NCBI RefSeq assembly: GCF_024298845.1
Contig: NZ_CP101156.1
Span: 2,418,001-2,482,000, forward strand
Reading direction: 5' to 3'
Source of the DNA: Natronosalvus amylolyticus
Lineage (GTDB): Archaea > Halobacteriota > Halobacteria > Halobacteriales > Natrialbaceae
Length of the DNA: 64,000 nucleotides
Made by a program: the position numbers and the translations under genes. Below, piece after piece: positions 26,436-38,677 of this stretch (its first letter is position 1; every line of letters begins with the position of its first letter). The notes beneath the pieces are model-generated. The model was not told the DNA's origin, searched no databases, and saw only the letters and a list, made by a program, of their open reading frames with translations.

Positions 26436-26939
26436 TCACTCGAGGACCGACCGAAAGCGAACTGTTTCCGAGAGCGTGTCGACGATGGCGACCGTGCGGT
26501 GTTCCTCGGGCACCGTCGGAAAGTGGGCACCGGGGTTGAGAACCATCGTCCGACCCACCTCCGTGAGTTTACGCTCGTGGTGATGGCCGTGACAGACCAG
26601 GTCGAACGTCTCGCTTTCGGCGATGGCGTCGACTTCCGCGAGCGATTCGCCGTGAAGCACCGCGACCGAGAGGCCGTCGAGTTCGAGCGTACCGAACCGA
26701 CCGTGGAGTTCGCTCTCGTTACCGAGACTCTCGAAGGTGGCCTCGAGACCCGATATTTCCCCGTCGTTGTTGCCGAGCACGCCGTGCAGTTCGAATCCCT
26801 CGAAACTCGAGAGCAACGGCGGAGCGATGAAGTCGCCGCAGTGGATAATCAGCTCGACGCCTTCCTCGGCGAAGAGATCGGTTGCCCGTTCGGCTGCCTC
26901 GACGTTGTCGTGGGTATCGGCGATGATGCCAACTTGCAT
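26436..26939 (-). CDS. YfcE-family metallophosphodiesterase
   Basis: A 167-residue phosphoesterase of the YfcE/MJ0936 group. Metal-binding motifs are DTHDN (8-12), HCGDF (with D near 37), GNND, GHHHE and NPGAH. Members hydrolyse phosphodiesters with Mn or Ni. ATG 26939 gives a protein that begins right at the first strand (MQVGIIADTHDN); an upstream open extension is basic and atypical and was discarded. Confidence 0.9.
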   Translation of the reverse strand: MQVGIIADTHDNVEAAERATDLFAEEGVELIIHCGDFIAPPLLSSFEGFELHGVLGNNDGEISGLEATFESLGNESELHGRFGTLELDGLSVAVLHGESLAEVDAIAESETFDLVCHGHHHERKLTEVGRTMVLNPGAHFPTVPEEHRTVAIVDTLSETVRFRSVLE

Positions 26940-27066
26940 ACCCGTGTTGGCTCCCGGAACGTACAAGAACGTTCGGGCGCGGCGGGCTCGAGGTGAAACG
27001 GTGGTGTGTGCGACGCTGTCGGCGCTCCGGGCGTGGACGAGCGCTTCGTCACGCGTTGGCGGAGGA

Positions 27067-27975
27067 CTAGCCAAGGAGAGCAATCAGCACGAACAGCGAC
27101 GCGACCGACGCCACCGTCGTCACAAACACGTTCAGGGAGGCAAAGCGTTCGTCGCCGCCGAGTTCACTCGAGAACACGTACGTCGAGACGGCCGTCGGCA
27201 TCGCGAGCATGATTACGGCTGCGGTGAACGTGTCCGAATCGACCGCCAGCAGCGAGAAGACCAGCCAGGCGAGCACCGGCATGGCGGCGATTTTGACCGC
27301 CGTCACCGAACCGGTCGCAAACGGGTCGAGGTCGGGAAGATCGAGGTCGAGTGAGGCACCGACACAGAGCAGTGCGAGCGGGAGCGCCAGCCCAGCGAGG
27401 GCATCGAGGCCGACGACGACTGTTCCGTGGACGGGAACACCGACTGAACCGATAGCCATCCCTGCAATCAGGGCGAGTAACACTGGGTTCGTCGCCAGGT
27501 TGTGAACCTGGTCGCGGATTCGGGTCGAGGTCCCGTTGACCAACACGAGAATTGACACGGTCAGTGGCACCTGGATCAGCGCCCCGAGACCGAGGATCAC
27601 GCTGGCGATGGCGGTTACCCCATCGTCGAACGTCGCAGCGATGAGCGGGACGCCGAGGTAGCCCAGATTCGAGTGATAGGACTGCACGACAGCAACGCTG
27701 CGACGGGCGCTCGAGGCCCGGTTTCGATGGATAAACCAGGCTACCGCCGCGGTCCCGAGCAGGACGGCGATCACCCCGACGAACAGCTCGAGTGAGACGA
27801 TCGAGGAAATCGCCTGGTCGTAGGTTGCGACGAAGACGAGGGCTGGCAGCGCGACGTAGTAGGCAGCGGCGTTCAGTCGTTTCGTTCGGGTAGCGTCGAG
27901 AATCCCAACGCTCCGAAGCCCCGTGCCGACGAGCAAGAGTCCAAGCAGCGCCAGCAACCGGAGCAGTACCTCCAT
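27067..27975 (-). CDS. AEC family (auxin efflux carrier-like) transporter
   Basis: A 302-residue membrane protein with about ten helices in two halves. The first half carries LNAAAYYVALPALVFVATYDQAI and VQSYHSNLGYLGVPLIAATF, the latter a family hallmark with conserved N and G residues. AEC proteins export organic acids or amino-acid derivatives; the substrate is not clear. The ATG at 27975 is preferred because it precedes helix 1 directly. It is divergent from srp54. Confidence 0.88.
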   Translation of the reverse strand: MEVLLRLLALLGLLLVGTGLRSVGILDATRTKRLNAAAYYVALPALVFVATYDQAISSIVSLELFVGVIAVLLGTAAVAWFIHRNRASSARRSVAVVQSYHSNLGYLGVPLIAATFDDGVTAIASVILGLGALIQVPLTVSILVLVNGTSTRIRDQVHNLATNPVLLALIAGMAIGSVGVPVHGTVVVGLDALAGLALPLALLCVGASLDLDLPDLDPFATGSVTAVKIAAMPVLAWLVFSLLAVDSDTFTAAVIMLAMPTAVSTYVFSSELGGDERFASLNVFVTTVASVASLFVLIALLG

Positions 27976-28077
27976 ATGGAGTTCCAGAAGATTGGCCCAT
28001 TTGACGGTTCCGAACGATGCAAAGAGCAGTCCGCACAGCACAACGCCCGGACAGCTGGTGGCCTCTCGGGCAGTCAA

Positions 28078-28160
28078 CTCGAGCGATGGAGTTCGCCCTC
28101 TCGAGCGATAAAGTCCTGCCTCGAGCGGTGGAGTTCGGCCTCGAGCGATTGGATGCCGTT
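28078..28160. repeat. Four approximate 20-bp repeats upstream of srp54
   Basis: CTCGAGCGATGGAGTTCG-like units start at 28078, 28100, 28120 and 28140. Units 1 and 3 are nearly identical, 2 and 4 are diverged. They occupy the leader/promoter interval between the AEC transporter and srp54. Confidence 0.6.
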
Positions 28161-28214
28161 TGGAAGAACCTAACGGACAAGGCTTTAACCGTATCGTCGC
28201 CTATCGACACCCAA

Positions 28215-29609
28215 ATGGTACTCGACGATCTCGGAAGCTCCCTCCGAGGCACCCTCGACAAACTCCGCGGCAAGTCACGCATCTCCGAGGAGGACGTCGA
28301 GGAAGTCGTCAAAGAGATTCAGCGCTCGCTGCTCTCTGCTGACGTCGACGTCTCGCTCGTGATGGAGCTCTCAGACAACATCAAAACCCGCTCGCTCGAG
28401 GAAGAGCCACCGGCCGGAACCCCCGCACGGGATTTCGTTCTCCACATCGTCTACGAGGAACTGGTGGGCCTCATCGGCGAGTCGACAGAGCTCCCGCTCG
28501 AAGAACAGACAATCCTGCTCGCCGGCCTACAGGGGTCGGGGAAGACGACCACGTCCGCGAAGATGGCCTGGTGGTTCTCGACCAAAGGACTGCGACCCGC
28601 AGTCATCCAAACCGACACCTTCCGACCCGGTGCCTACGACCAGGCCAAAGAGATGTGTCGCCGTGCAGAGGTCGACTTCTACGGCGACCCCGACGCGGAC
28701 GACCCCGTCCAGATCGCCCGCGACGGCCTCGAGGCCACGAGCGAGGCCGACGTCCACATCGTGGACACGGCCGGTCGTCACGCGCTCGAGGAGGACCTGA
28801 TCGACGAGATCGAAGACATCGAGTCGGTCGTCGATCCAGACGTGGGCTTGCTGGTTCTCGACGCTGCCATCGGTCAGGGAGCCAAAGACCAGGCACAGCA
28901 GTTCGACGAGTCAGTGGGCATCGACGGTGTCGTCATCACGAAACTCGACGGGACTGCAAAGGGTGGTGGCGCGCTGACAGCCGTCGACCAGACCGACTCC
29001 TCAATCGCGTTCCTCGGTACTGGCGAGGAAGTCCAGGACATCGAGCGCTTCGAACCCAACGGCTTCATCTCCCGACTGCTCGGGATGGGCGACCTCGCCC
29101 AACTCACCGAACGCGTCGAACGTGCGATGGAGCAGACGGGCGTCGAGGACGAAGACTGGGACCCCGAGGACATGCTCGAGGGCCAGTTCACGCTGAAGGA
29201 CATGCAAAAGCAGATGGAGGCGATGAACAACATGGGGCCGCTCGATCAGGTGCTGGACATGATCCCCGGCTTCGGCGGCGGGATCAAAGACCAGTTGCCC
29301 GACGACGCGATGGACGTCACCCAGGATCGGATGCGCACCTTCGAGTTCATTATGGATTCGATGACCGAAGCCGAAAAGGAGTATCCGCGTGCAATCGGTG
29401 CGAGCCAGATTCGCCGTATCGCTCGCGGGTCGGGCACCAGCGAGGAGAGCGTCCGTGAACTGCTCCAGCAGTACAAGATGATGGAAAAGACCCTCAAGCA
29501 GTTCCAGGGGATGGGGTCGGACAAGGAGATGCAGCGTATGATGCAACAGATGCAACAGCAAGGCGGTGGCGGTATGGGCGGAATGGGCGGTGGCGGCGGC
29601 CCGTTCTGA
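28215..29609 (+). CDS. srp54: Signal recognition particle protein Srp54
   Basis: A 464-residue SRP GTPase that binds signal peptides and 7S RNA and delivers ribosomes to FtsY at the membrane. N domain about 1-90; G domain with G1 [13 protein letters not shown], the DTAGRH motif and TKLDG; Met-rich M domain from about 300. The tail is Gln/Met/Gly-rich (MMQQMQQQ then Gly repeats), common in haloarchaea. ATG 28215 is chosen, giving the N-domain start [19 protein letters not shown] at 28183-28188 suits a TATA element. A T-run at about 29638-29643 follows the stop. Confidence 0.97.
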   Translation: MVLDDLGSSLRGTLDKLRGKSRISEEDVEEVVKEIQRSLLSADVDVSLVMELSDNIKTRSLEEEPPAGTPARDFVLHIVYEELVGLIGESTELPLEEQTILLAGLQGSGKTTTSAKMAWWFSTKGLRPAVIQTDTFRPGAYDQAKEMCRRAEVDFYGDPDADDPVQIARDGLEATSEADVHIVDTAGRHALEEDLIDEIEDIESVVDPDVGLLVLDAAIGQGAKDQAQQFDESVGIDGVVITKLDGTAKGGGALTAVDQTDSSIAFLGTGEEVQDIERFEPNGFISRLLGMGDLAQLTERVERAMEQTGVEDEDWDPEDMLEGQFTLKDMQKQMEAMNNMGPLDQVLDMIPGFGGGIKDQLPDDAMDVTQDRMRTFEFIMDSMTEAEKEYPRAIGASQIRRIARGSGTSEESVRELLQQYKMMEKTLKQFQGMGSDKEMQRMMQQMQQQGGGGMGGMGGGGGPF

Positions 29610-29637
29610 ATCCGCGTACTCGTTGATCCCTCGCGTC

Positions 29638-29643
29638 TTTTTT
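29638..29643 (+). terminator. T-run terminator after srp54
   Basis: GTCTTTTTTCG lies 29-35 bases beyond the srp54 stop. Archaeal terminators are typically simple T-runs, and no hairpin is needed. Confidence 0.5.
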
Positions 29644-29688
29644 CGAACCTCGAGCGAACGCGATAGCTCTGTCATCGACCCACGACTG

Positions 29689-29769
29689 ATACGGTTTACT
29701 GTAGTCTCTTGTCGATGATTGCCGGCGTCGTGAGGCCAAATACCGGTGAAGAGTTACAGTAAACCGTAT
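29689..29769. repeat. 81-bp element with perfect 15-bp inverted ends
   Basis: Left end ATACGGTTTACTGTA (29689-29703) and right end TACAGTAAACCGTAT (29755-29769) are exact reverse complements, with 51 bases between. No gene lies inside. It could be a MITE, a regulatory hairpin or a terminator-like structure between srp54 and the lipoprotein gene. Compare the elements at 40161-40244 and 60347-60447. Confidence 0.75.
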
Positions 29770-29859
29770 GAACTCCTGTGGACGGGAGTTTGCGGGTACG
29801 GGCAACCCTCCAGAGAATTGGCCGCCACGTTCAAGCGTCACGAGTAACTGACAGTCTGT

Positions 29860-30894
29860 ATGAACAGACGTCACTATCTTCTGACGCTCGGCACGGGGCT
29901 TTCGGCCTCGGCCCTCGCCGGCTGTCTGAGCGACCTCTCGGAGACGACCGATCTGGGGAACGGGACGGGTGACGGGAACGGAGACAGTGACGGAAACGGC
30001 TCGAGCGAAAACGGCGAGGAAACCGAAGAAAGCCGCGAGGCAGACCGTCAGATACGCACTGCGGCCGGGCAACTCAACCGTTCCGGTGCCTCCCTCAGGG
30101 AGTCCCAGGGTGAACTCGAGGACCCCGAAAATAGCGACTACGATCCGGACGAACCCAAGGAGTTCCTCGAGACGGGAATCGAGGCACTCGAAACCGCTCG
30201 GGACGCGGATCCGACGGCCGAACAGGAAGCCGATATCGAGGAACTCGCCGCCTACGCCTCGGTGCTCGAGGAACTGATCGCCGTCACGTCGACCGTTACC
30301 GACGACACGCTCGAGGGTCGAATCGACGAAATCAACGACGCCGTCGACGAGACGGACTTCGAGGCCGCACGTGCCGTCGCGACGGACCTTTCCGAGACGT
30401 TCGGTGCTGCCAGCGACCGCCTCGAGGACGCCCGTGATACGCTCGAGGAACTCGACGCCGACCGGCTCGATTCCCTCGCGATCACCGCTCTCGAGGACGT
30501 CGAAGAGGGGGCCGCCATCCTCGAGGATGTCGTGGACTCGCTCGCGACGCTTTCGGCGTCGACGGTCACCTTCGTCGACGCACACTCCGCGCTCGAAGCA
30601 GGCCGCGACCACCTCGAAGCCGAAGCCTACGACGACGCGATAGACGCGTTCGAAGGGGCAGCCGACACGTACGACGAGACGGCAGTGGTACTCGCGGAAG
30701 GCGAGTCAACGGCCCCAGACGGCCTCCTGACGTACTTCGAAACGCTCGGCTGTCAGGCGACCAACCTCGAGGACGCCGCACTCGCGTTCGCCGAAGCCGC
30801 GAGTGCCGCCAGAGACGACGACCCCGACGGGGCCGAAGCGGCCGAAGCCGACGCCGAGGATGCACTCGAGCGGGCCGAAAACTGTCGCGGATAA
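29860..30894 (+). CDS. Tat-type lipoprotein of unknown function
   Basis: A 344-residue exported lipoprotein. The N-terminus NRRHYLLTLGTGLSA has the twin arginine and LAGC places the lipid at C22. After a Gly/Asn/Asp linker the mature part is almost all helical and very rich in Ala, Glu and Asp, including several heptad-like stretches (DRLEDARDTLEEL), suggestive of a coiled-coil or helical repeat fold. No family is recognised. The convergent gene downstream is the UPF0201 gene. Confidence 0.75.
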   Translation: MNRRHYLLTLGTGLSASALAGCLSDLSETTDLGNGTGDGNGDSDGNGSSENGEETEESREADRQIRTAAGQLNRSGASLRESQGELEDPENSDYDPDEPKEFLETGIEALETARDADPTAEQEADIEELAAYASVLEELIAVTSTVTDDTLEGRIDEINDAVDETDFEAARAVATDLSETFGAASDRLEDARDTLEELDADRLDSLAITALEDVEEGAAILEDVVDSLATLSASTVTFVDAHSALEAGRDHLEAEAYDDAIDAFEGAADTYDETAVVLAEGESTAPDGLLTYFETLGCQATNLEDAALAFAEAASAARDDDPDGAEAAEADAEDALERAENCRG

Positions 30895-30913
30895 AACCTT
30901 CCAACAGACCGTA

Positions 30914-31324
30914 TCAGGACTCGAGCGGGCGACCGTCCTCGGTCGGTGGCGCGATGGTATCCACGTACTCCTCGAGGCCCGGCTCGTCCACTCGCACGCG
31001 GACGGAAATCTCGCCGAGTTCGTCCGGTTCGCCGACCGCGAAGTTCACCCGGCCTTCGAACGCTGCTTGCTTTTTCAAGGCGAACTCGAACGTCTGTCCC
31101 TCACGGTTTTCGAAAAACTCCCCGCGAGCGGTGTCGAGAATTTCCTGGCGATGGAGACACTCCGAGAAGTGCTCGAGCGAGTGAACCGTGCCAGTAACCT
31201 CGCCAAACCGTGATTCGAGGTCGGCGTTGGGGAACAGGTTCGTAATCGCATCTTCGACGCGACTGGTCACCTCCGTATCGTAGACGGGGGCGGTGATCTC
31301 TGCGGTAACGCGGTAGACACTCAT
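30914..31324 (-). CDS. UPF0201 family RNA-binding-like protein
   Basis: A 136-residue archaeal protein of the UPF0201 family, with an alpha/beta fold related to ribosomal protein L5-like RNA-binding folds. Conserved features include a first strand VYRVTAEITAPVYDTEV, SLEHFSECLHRQEILDTAR and FALKKQAAFEGRVNF. The ATG overlaps the upstream UPF0200 gene by four bases (ATGA), so the two are coupled. Function is unknown; pairing with the kinase-like UPF0200 is widespread in archaea. Confidence 0.88.
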   Translation of the reverse strand: MSVYRVTAEITAPVYDTEVTSRVEDAITNLFPNADLESRFGEVTGTVHSLEHFSECLHRQEILDTARGEFFENREGQTFEFALKKQAAFEGRVNFAVGEPDELGEISVRVRVDEPGLEEYVDTIAPPTEDGRPLES

Positions 31325-31923
31325 GGTTCTGACTCGAGCGTAATGCTCGCGGTATCGATGGCACCGATTCGTCCGTCTCTGGCCGCCTCGAGCACCGTTT
31401 CGATGCGCTCGCGGAACGCCTCGAGCGTATCGGTGTTGTCGATGGTGACGTCGGCCCGGTCAATCGCCTCGTCCATCCCGAACGATCGTTCGCGCTCGTC
31501 TCGCGCCTCGAGGGGTTCACCACCGTCACCAGCGCCCGCATCGCGCCCGCGAACGGTGATGCGCTCGTTGCGAACATCGAACGGGGCGTCGATACAGATG
31601 AGGGTGAACGCATCCTCGAATCGCTCCTCGAAGACGTCGACTTCGGTACCCGACCGGATGCCATCGACGAGGACGCCCTCGTGATTCTCGAGTCGGTCCT
31701 CGAGCATCGGCAGCGAGCGCTCGGCGATGGCGGCCGGACCGTTCTCTTCCCGAAGCGCTTTGGCGACCGTCCCGTGGTCCTTGGTTGGGTCGAGGCCGCG
31801 GTCGGCGGTCTCCTGACGAACAACGTCGCCCATCGTGACGACCGGGATGCCCTGCTCTCGAGCCACGGTCGCGGCTTCGCCTTTGCCGCTTCCCGGCAGT
31901 CCGACGGTTCCGATGACGTACAT
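31321..31923 (-). CDS. UPF0200 family P-loop kinase-like protein
   Basis: A 200-residue protein with a P-loop GLPGSGKGEAA at residues 8-18 near the N-terminus, a DGIRSGTEVDVF loop and an RGRDAGAG/ERERSFGM region. It resembles dephospho-CoA kinase and adenylate-kinase folds. This is the archaeal UPF0200 family, sometimes annotated as a dephospho-CoA kinase-like protein; its substrate is unproven. Translationally coupled to the UPF0201 gene. ligA is 41 bases downstream in sequence coordinates, in the same direction. Confidence 0.87.
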   Translation of the reverse strand: MYVIGTVGLPGSGKGEAATVAREQGIPVVTMGDVVRQETADRGLDPTKDHGTVAKALREENGPAAIAERSLPMLEDRLENHEGVLVDGIRSGTEVDVFEERFEDAFTLICIDAPFDVRNERITVRGRDAGAGDGGEPLEARDERERSFGMDEAIDRADVTIDNTDTLEAFRERIETVLEAARDGRIGAIDTASITLESEP

Positions 31924-31964
31924 CGCCTGCCAGTACAGGCGACGTGGGCATAAGGGCTGTGTCT

Positions 31965-35073
<3,109 letters not shown>

Positions 35074-35127
35074 CGTCGACACCCGATAGCAAGACCAGTT
35101 TGGGGCCCCAACTCGAGGAAACAGCCA

Positions 35128-35376
35128 CTACGATTCCGTCTCGACACCCCACTCGAGTGAGATCGAAATCTCTTCCCGACGTCGGCCGAGCATCGGTGAC
35201 CGTTCCTCGACGGTAATTTCGTACTCGACCGTTTCACTCGGCGTCAGCGTCACGACTTTGTTGCCGACGGTGACGTCGGCCGTTCCCTCCCCGCGGAGTT
35301 GGCTTGCCAGCGCTTGCAGAAGGTCAGCCGTTTCTTCTCTCGAGTGTTGCTCACTAGCGGTGGTTTTGTCGCCCAT
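35128..35376 (-). CDS. Amphi-Trp domain protein
   Basis: An 82-residue protein. After a polar N-terminus (SREETADLLQALASQL) comes a small beta domain with VEYEITVEERSPM and ISISLEW, matching the haloarchaeal amphi-Trp domain. These stand-alone domains are usually of unknown function; they may be membrane- or DNA-associated. ATG 35376 is chosen because the preceding part of the frame is promoter-like DNA. It lies 78 bases beyond the glmM 3' end. Confidence 0.8.
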   Translation of the reverse strand: MGDKTTASEQHSREETADLLQALASQLRGEGTADVTVGNKVVTLTPSETVEYEITVEERSPMLGRRREEISISLEWGVETES

Positions 35377-35453
35377 AGGCCACCGCCACCGACCAGGAGC
35401 AAAAATATTGGCGTCGGTACCATACTGTAGGATCTGGCTACCAGAATCCGGCG

Positions 35454-36872
35454 TCACGCCACCGACTCGAGCAATCGTTCACCCGCCTCGAGCAGTGTCT
35501 CCACTCGCTCGAGCGTCCCGGCTTCGGCGTACACTCGCAACACGGGTTCGGTTCCGCTCGGCCGAACGAGCAACCACGAGCCGTCCTCGAGAGCCAGTTT
35601 GTAGCCGTCAGCCGTATTCACCGAGTCGACGGCGGCCCCCGCGACGACGTCCGGAACGTCGTCAGCGAGCGCCTCGAGGCGGGCCACTTTCTCCTCGTCG
35701 GGACAGGGAACGCTCGTCTTTCGCTGGACGATGTGCCCGTGGGTCTCGAGCAGCCGGTCGACCCGGTCGTCGATCGGTTCGGCCGCGTGCATGCACGCGG
35801 TGAGCAGTCCCATGAGCACACCGTCTTTCTCGCGGACGTGCCCACGGACGCTGAACCCGCCCGATTCCTCGCCGCCGACGAGGGCGTCGTGCTCGGCCAT
35901 CCCCCGGGCAATCCACTTGAATCCGACGGGAACTTCGTGGACAGACTCGCCGTGTGCCTCGCCGATGCGGTCGAGCAGCGAGGTGGTCGATACCGTTCTG
36001 ATTGCCGGGCCCGAGCGGGACTCGAGCAGCCAGTCGAAAAGCGCCCCAAAGAGTAGGTTTTCGTCCAGATATCCGCGTTCGGGCGTGACGACGGCGATAC
36101 GGTCGGCGTCCCCGTCGTTCGCGATACCCAGGTCGGCCGCCCCCGAGGTGACGACCTCGACCAGTTCCTCGAGCGTCTCCGCCGCCGGTTCTGGCGCGCC
36201 ACCGCCGAACTCGGGGTCGCGCGTACACCGCAGTCGTTCGACCCCGGCACCGGCCCGTTCGAGAAGTGCGTCCGTGGCCTCCCGACCGCTGCCGTGCATC
36301 GCGTCGTAGGCGACGGTGAGACCCTCGAGGTGTGCGTGAACGTCCGCGTCCTCGGACCCGGAAGCATCCTCGAGGATCGATTCCGCGAGTTCGAGACAGT
36401 GGCTGGCGTGATCCTCGAGCGGGTCGAACTCCCGGACCGATCCGTGTTCATCAGCAGGGAGCGCTATTGGTTCGCCTAGCGAGTCGGCAATCGCGTCCAT
36501 CACCGGCGGCAGCGCCGGTGCGCCGTCGCTCGGAATGAACTTGATACCGTTGTCCGATGGCGGGTTGTGCGATGCCGTGATTACGACGGCCCCAGCACAC
36601 TCGCGGTCGACGACCGTGTACGCATACAGCGGCGTCGGTCGGTCACGCTCGCTGAGCAGGACGTCGAATCCGTTCGCACAGAGGACCCGCGACACCTCTT
36701 CGGCAAACCCTCGAGATCCCTCTCGAGCGTCGTAGCCGACGACGACCGGTTGGTCGTGTCCCTCCGCCTGAAGCGTCGATGCGATACCCTGGGCGACCAT
36801 CCGAACACGAACCGGCGTGAACGTCTCGAGCGGCGCTCGCCAGCCGTCAGTTCCGAACGCGATCTGCTCCAT
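35454..36872 (-). CDS. glmM: Phosphoglucosamine/phosphomannomutase (GlmM-like)
   Basis: A 472-residue alpha-D-phosphohexomutase. The phosphoserine loop TASHNPPSDNG, metal loop DGDADR, sugar loop GEESGG and C-terminal phosphate loop RPSGTEP are all present. With GlmS and the GlmU-like protein in this window it would convert glucosamine-6-P to glucosamine-1-P; a phosphomannomutase or phosphoglucomutase role cannot be excluded by eye. ATG 36872 (MEQIAFGTDGWR) is right at the first conserved strand. Confidence 0.9.
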   Translation of the reverse strand: MEQIAFGTDGWRAPLETFTPVRVRMVAQGIASTLQAEGHDQPVVVGYDAREGSRGFAEEVSRVLCANGFDVLLSERDRPTPLYAYTVVDRECAGAVVITASHNPPSDNGIKFIPSDGAPALPPVMDAIADSLGEPIALPADEHGSVREFDPLEDHASHCLELAESILEDASGSEDADVHAHLEGLTVAYDAMHGSGREATDALLERAGAGVERLRCTRDPEFGGGAPEPAAETLEELVEVVTSGAADLGIANDGDADRIAVVTPERGYLDENLLFGALFDWLLESRSGPAIRTVSTTSLLDRIGEAHGESVHEVPVGFKWIARGMAEHDALVGGEESGGFSVRGHVREKDGVLMGLLTACMHAAEPIDDRVDRLLETHGHIVQRKTSVPCPDEEKVARLEALADDVPDVVAGAAVDSVNTADGYKLALEDGSWLLVRPSGTEPVLRVYAEAGTLERVETLLEAGERLLESVA

Positions 36873-37025
36873 ACGCGTCCCTCGAGGCCGGTCCCGAAAA
36901 AACCGCTGATCATCCAACACGAGCGCCAACGAGAGAACTGTCAGCGGCCCGAACGCTCGGAAATGCTACGGCGTCGACAGTCCAGAAGTCGAGATTGTTT
37001 TATCTGCCTCGCCCGTGACTCCTGT

Positions 37026-37616
37026 ATGAGCCGTCCCCCACAGGTCCTCGCTGTCTCCTCGAGCCTCCGGGCGGAGAGTTACACGCGCACAGCCCTGAAA
37101 TACGTCCTCGAGGCAGCTGAAGATGCCGGAGCCGAGACGACGTTACTCGACCTGGGTGCGTACGATCTTCCGGTGTACAACCCCGATATTGACGATCAAG
37201 GCGATGGCGCTGCAGTACTGAAGCTTGCCCGTGAGGCCGACGCAATCGCCATCGGCACGCCGGTCTACCATGGCACGTTCTCGGGTGCGTTCAAGAACTT
37301 CCACGATTACTGTGGCTGGGACGAGTTCGAGGACACCACCGTCGGCCTGCTGGCGACCGCCGGCGGCGGCTCCTACGGCCCGACCCTCGATCACCTGCGA
37401 AGTACGATGCGAGGCGTCCACGCCTGGGTGTTACCCCACCAGGTTGGGATTCGAAACGCCTCTGACAAGTTCGAGTACGACCCCGCCGCCATCGACGAGC
37501 GCGCGTTCATCGACTCGAGTCTCGAAGACAGAGTAGAGAAACTCGGCCGTCAGCTCGTGGAGTACGCCTTCATCGACGACCGGCAGCCTCCAGAGATCCC
37601 GACCACGGACGACTGA
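37026..37616 (+). CDS. NADPH-dependent FMN reductase family protein
   Basis: A 196-residue flavodoxin-like protein. The FMN phosphate loop SSSLRAESYTR is at residues 11-21, and GTPVYHGTFSGAFKNFHDY carries the family's second FMN contact. Members reduce FMN, chromate or quinones with NAD(P)H. A TATA-like TTTTATC near 36998-37004 precedes the start by about 25 bases, so the transcript is nearly leaderless. It is divergent from glmM. Confidence 0.9.
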   Translation: MSRPPQVLAVSSSLRAESYTRTALKYVLEAAEDAGAETTLLDLGAYDLPVYNPDIDDQGDGAAVLKLAREADAIAIGTPVYHGTFSGAFKNFHDYCGWDEFEDTTVGLLATAGGGSYGPTLDHLRSTMRGVHAWVLPHQVGIRNASDKFEYDPAAIDERAFIDSSLEDRVEKLGRQLVEYAFIDDRQPPEIPTTDD

Positions 37617-37647
37617 GAGGGTCTGGGTGGCTTCCCCACTCTTTACG

Positions 37648-37687
37648 GATGCGTGAAACCGATGGGCGTTGTCCGGTTTCACGCATC
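37648..37687. repeat. Perfect 14-bp inverted repeat (hairpin)
   Basis: GATGCGTGAAACCG (37648-37661) and CGGTTTCACGCATC (37674-37687) are exact complements separated by 12 bases. It lies about 30 bases after the FMN reductase stop, between convergent genes, so it may work as a terminator or be a repeat element. Confidence 0.7.
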
Positions 37688-37815
37688 GGTCGACGCTTGG
37701 GAGGCTACTGAGACGGTCTGCTGTTCCTCGAGATCGGTGGCCCGCTATCGACTCCAGTCTCTGCATCTGATTTCAGATCGATTCGAGGTCGCGAAACAGA
37801 GCGCATCAAACTGCA

Positions 37816-38448
37816 TCACTCCGCCGATGGCCCGCCAAAGCGCATGAACATGTACGTGAGTGCCAGCACCGCAATCAGCGAGACGACGGTCGCGATCGCC
37901 AGCGTCCACGCCGAAAACGGGACGACCTCCGGAATTACGGTATCGTCGTCGGGTGTTGCCTCGGGATCGACCACGATCGTCGCGATCATGCCCAGCCCGA
38001 TATGTGGGGTACAGTGAAAGTCGTAGGTACCCTCGACTTCGAACGTGTACTCGTACTCGAAGCCGGTGTCCTCGATCGGTTCGTGCCCGTCCCAGTCAGC
38101 CGCTTCGGGTTGAGCGTCGACGACGATATTGTGGTTGTCGGTGATCCACACGAACTCGACCCGCGTTCCGGGCGGGATCTCGAGGTCGCTCGCTGTCCCC
38201 GGCTCGTAGGCGAAGTCGACCAGTTCGACGATGACGGAGTCGGCGGGCTGGGCAGCATCGTCTTCCTCTACAGGTTCATCGTCCTCCGGATCCTCGTCGG
38301 GTTCGTCCTGCGTTTCGTCCTCCTCCGTGTCGTCCTGTGCGGTGACCGTCCCCGGAACGAGGGTCGACGCAAGCAAAAAAGCGAGTCCGTGAAGGGCCGT
38401 TCGTCGATCAGGATGTACCGAACCTTGAGTTGAAAGGTCGCGAAGCAT
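37816..38448 (-). CDS. Membrane-anchored cupredoxin (halocyanin/plastocyanin-like)
   Basis: A 210-residue exported blue-copper protein. A Tat-like signal has RR at about 14-15 followed by a hydrophobic core, then a Glu/Asp-rich linker (about 40-65) and a cupredoxin domain (about 68-165). Copper ligands are visible: H in NHNIVVDA, and C, H and M in HCTPHIGLGM. A C-terminal membrane helix (SAWTLAIATVVSLIAVLALTYMF) anchors it outside. It is probably an electron carrier in respiration. ATG 38448 is used; the longer upstream frame runs through the tandem repeat and is not coding. Confidence 0.88.
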   Translation of the reverse strand: MLRDLSTQGSVHPDRRTALHGLAFLLASTLVPGTVTAQDDTEEDETQDEPDEDPEDDEPVEEDDAAQPADSVIVELVDFAYEPGTASDLEIPPGTRVEFVWITDNHNIVVDAQPEAADWDGHEPIEDTGFEYEYTFEVEGTYDFHCTPHIGLGMIATIVVDPEATPDDDTVIPEVVPFSAWTLAIATVVSLIAVLALTYMFMRFGGPSAE

Positions 38449-38526
38449 GTCGATCAGTATCGGTACACCCTCGAGGGTGAAAGTACAGGCCCCAACAACC
38501 ACGAAGACCTGAACATCCTCATGATC

Positions 38527-38638
38527 GAGTAGAGAGGTGGTTTCCCACCCCGGGTTCGAGTAGAGAGGTGGTTTCCCACCCCGGGTTCGAGTAGAGAGGT
38601 GGTTTCCCACCCCGGGTTCGAGTAGAGAGGTGGTTTCC
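38527..38638. repeat. 31-bp tandem repeat, 3.6 copies, each with a small hairpin
   Basis: Units begin at 38527, 38558, 38589 and 38620. The three full units are identical as read; the fourth is 19 bases. Each unit contains GGTGGTTTCCCACC, an inverted repeat with a 4-base loop, and CCCCGGG. No spacers are present. It lies between the cupredoxin gene (about 80 bases upstream of its ATG) and the GIY-YIG gene, in the presumed promoter region of the former. Confidence 0.93.
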
Positions 38639-38677
38639 TCGAGTTCGAGACGCTCCCAAAAAACACGCTGCAGGCGA

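Noticed and set aside
38527-38638. Possible CRISPR array
   Set aside because: Units are directly adjacent with no spacers, and no cas genes are in the window.
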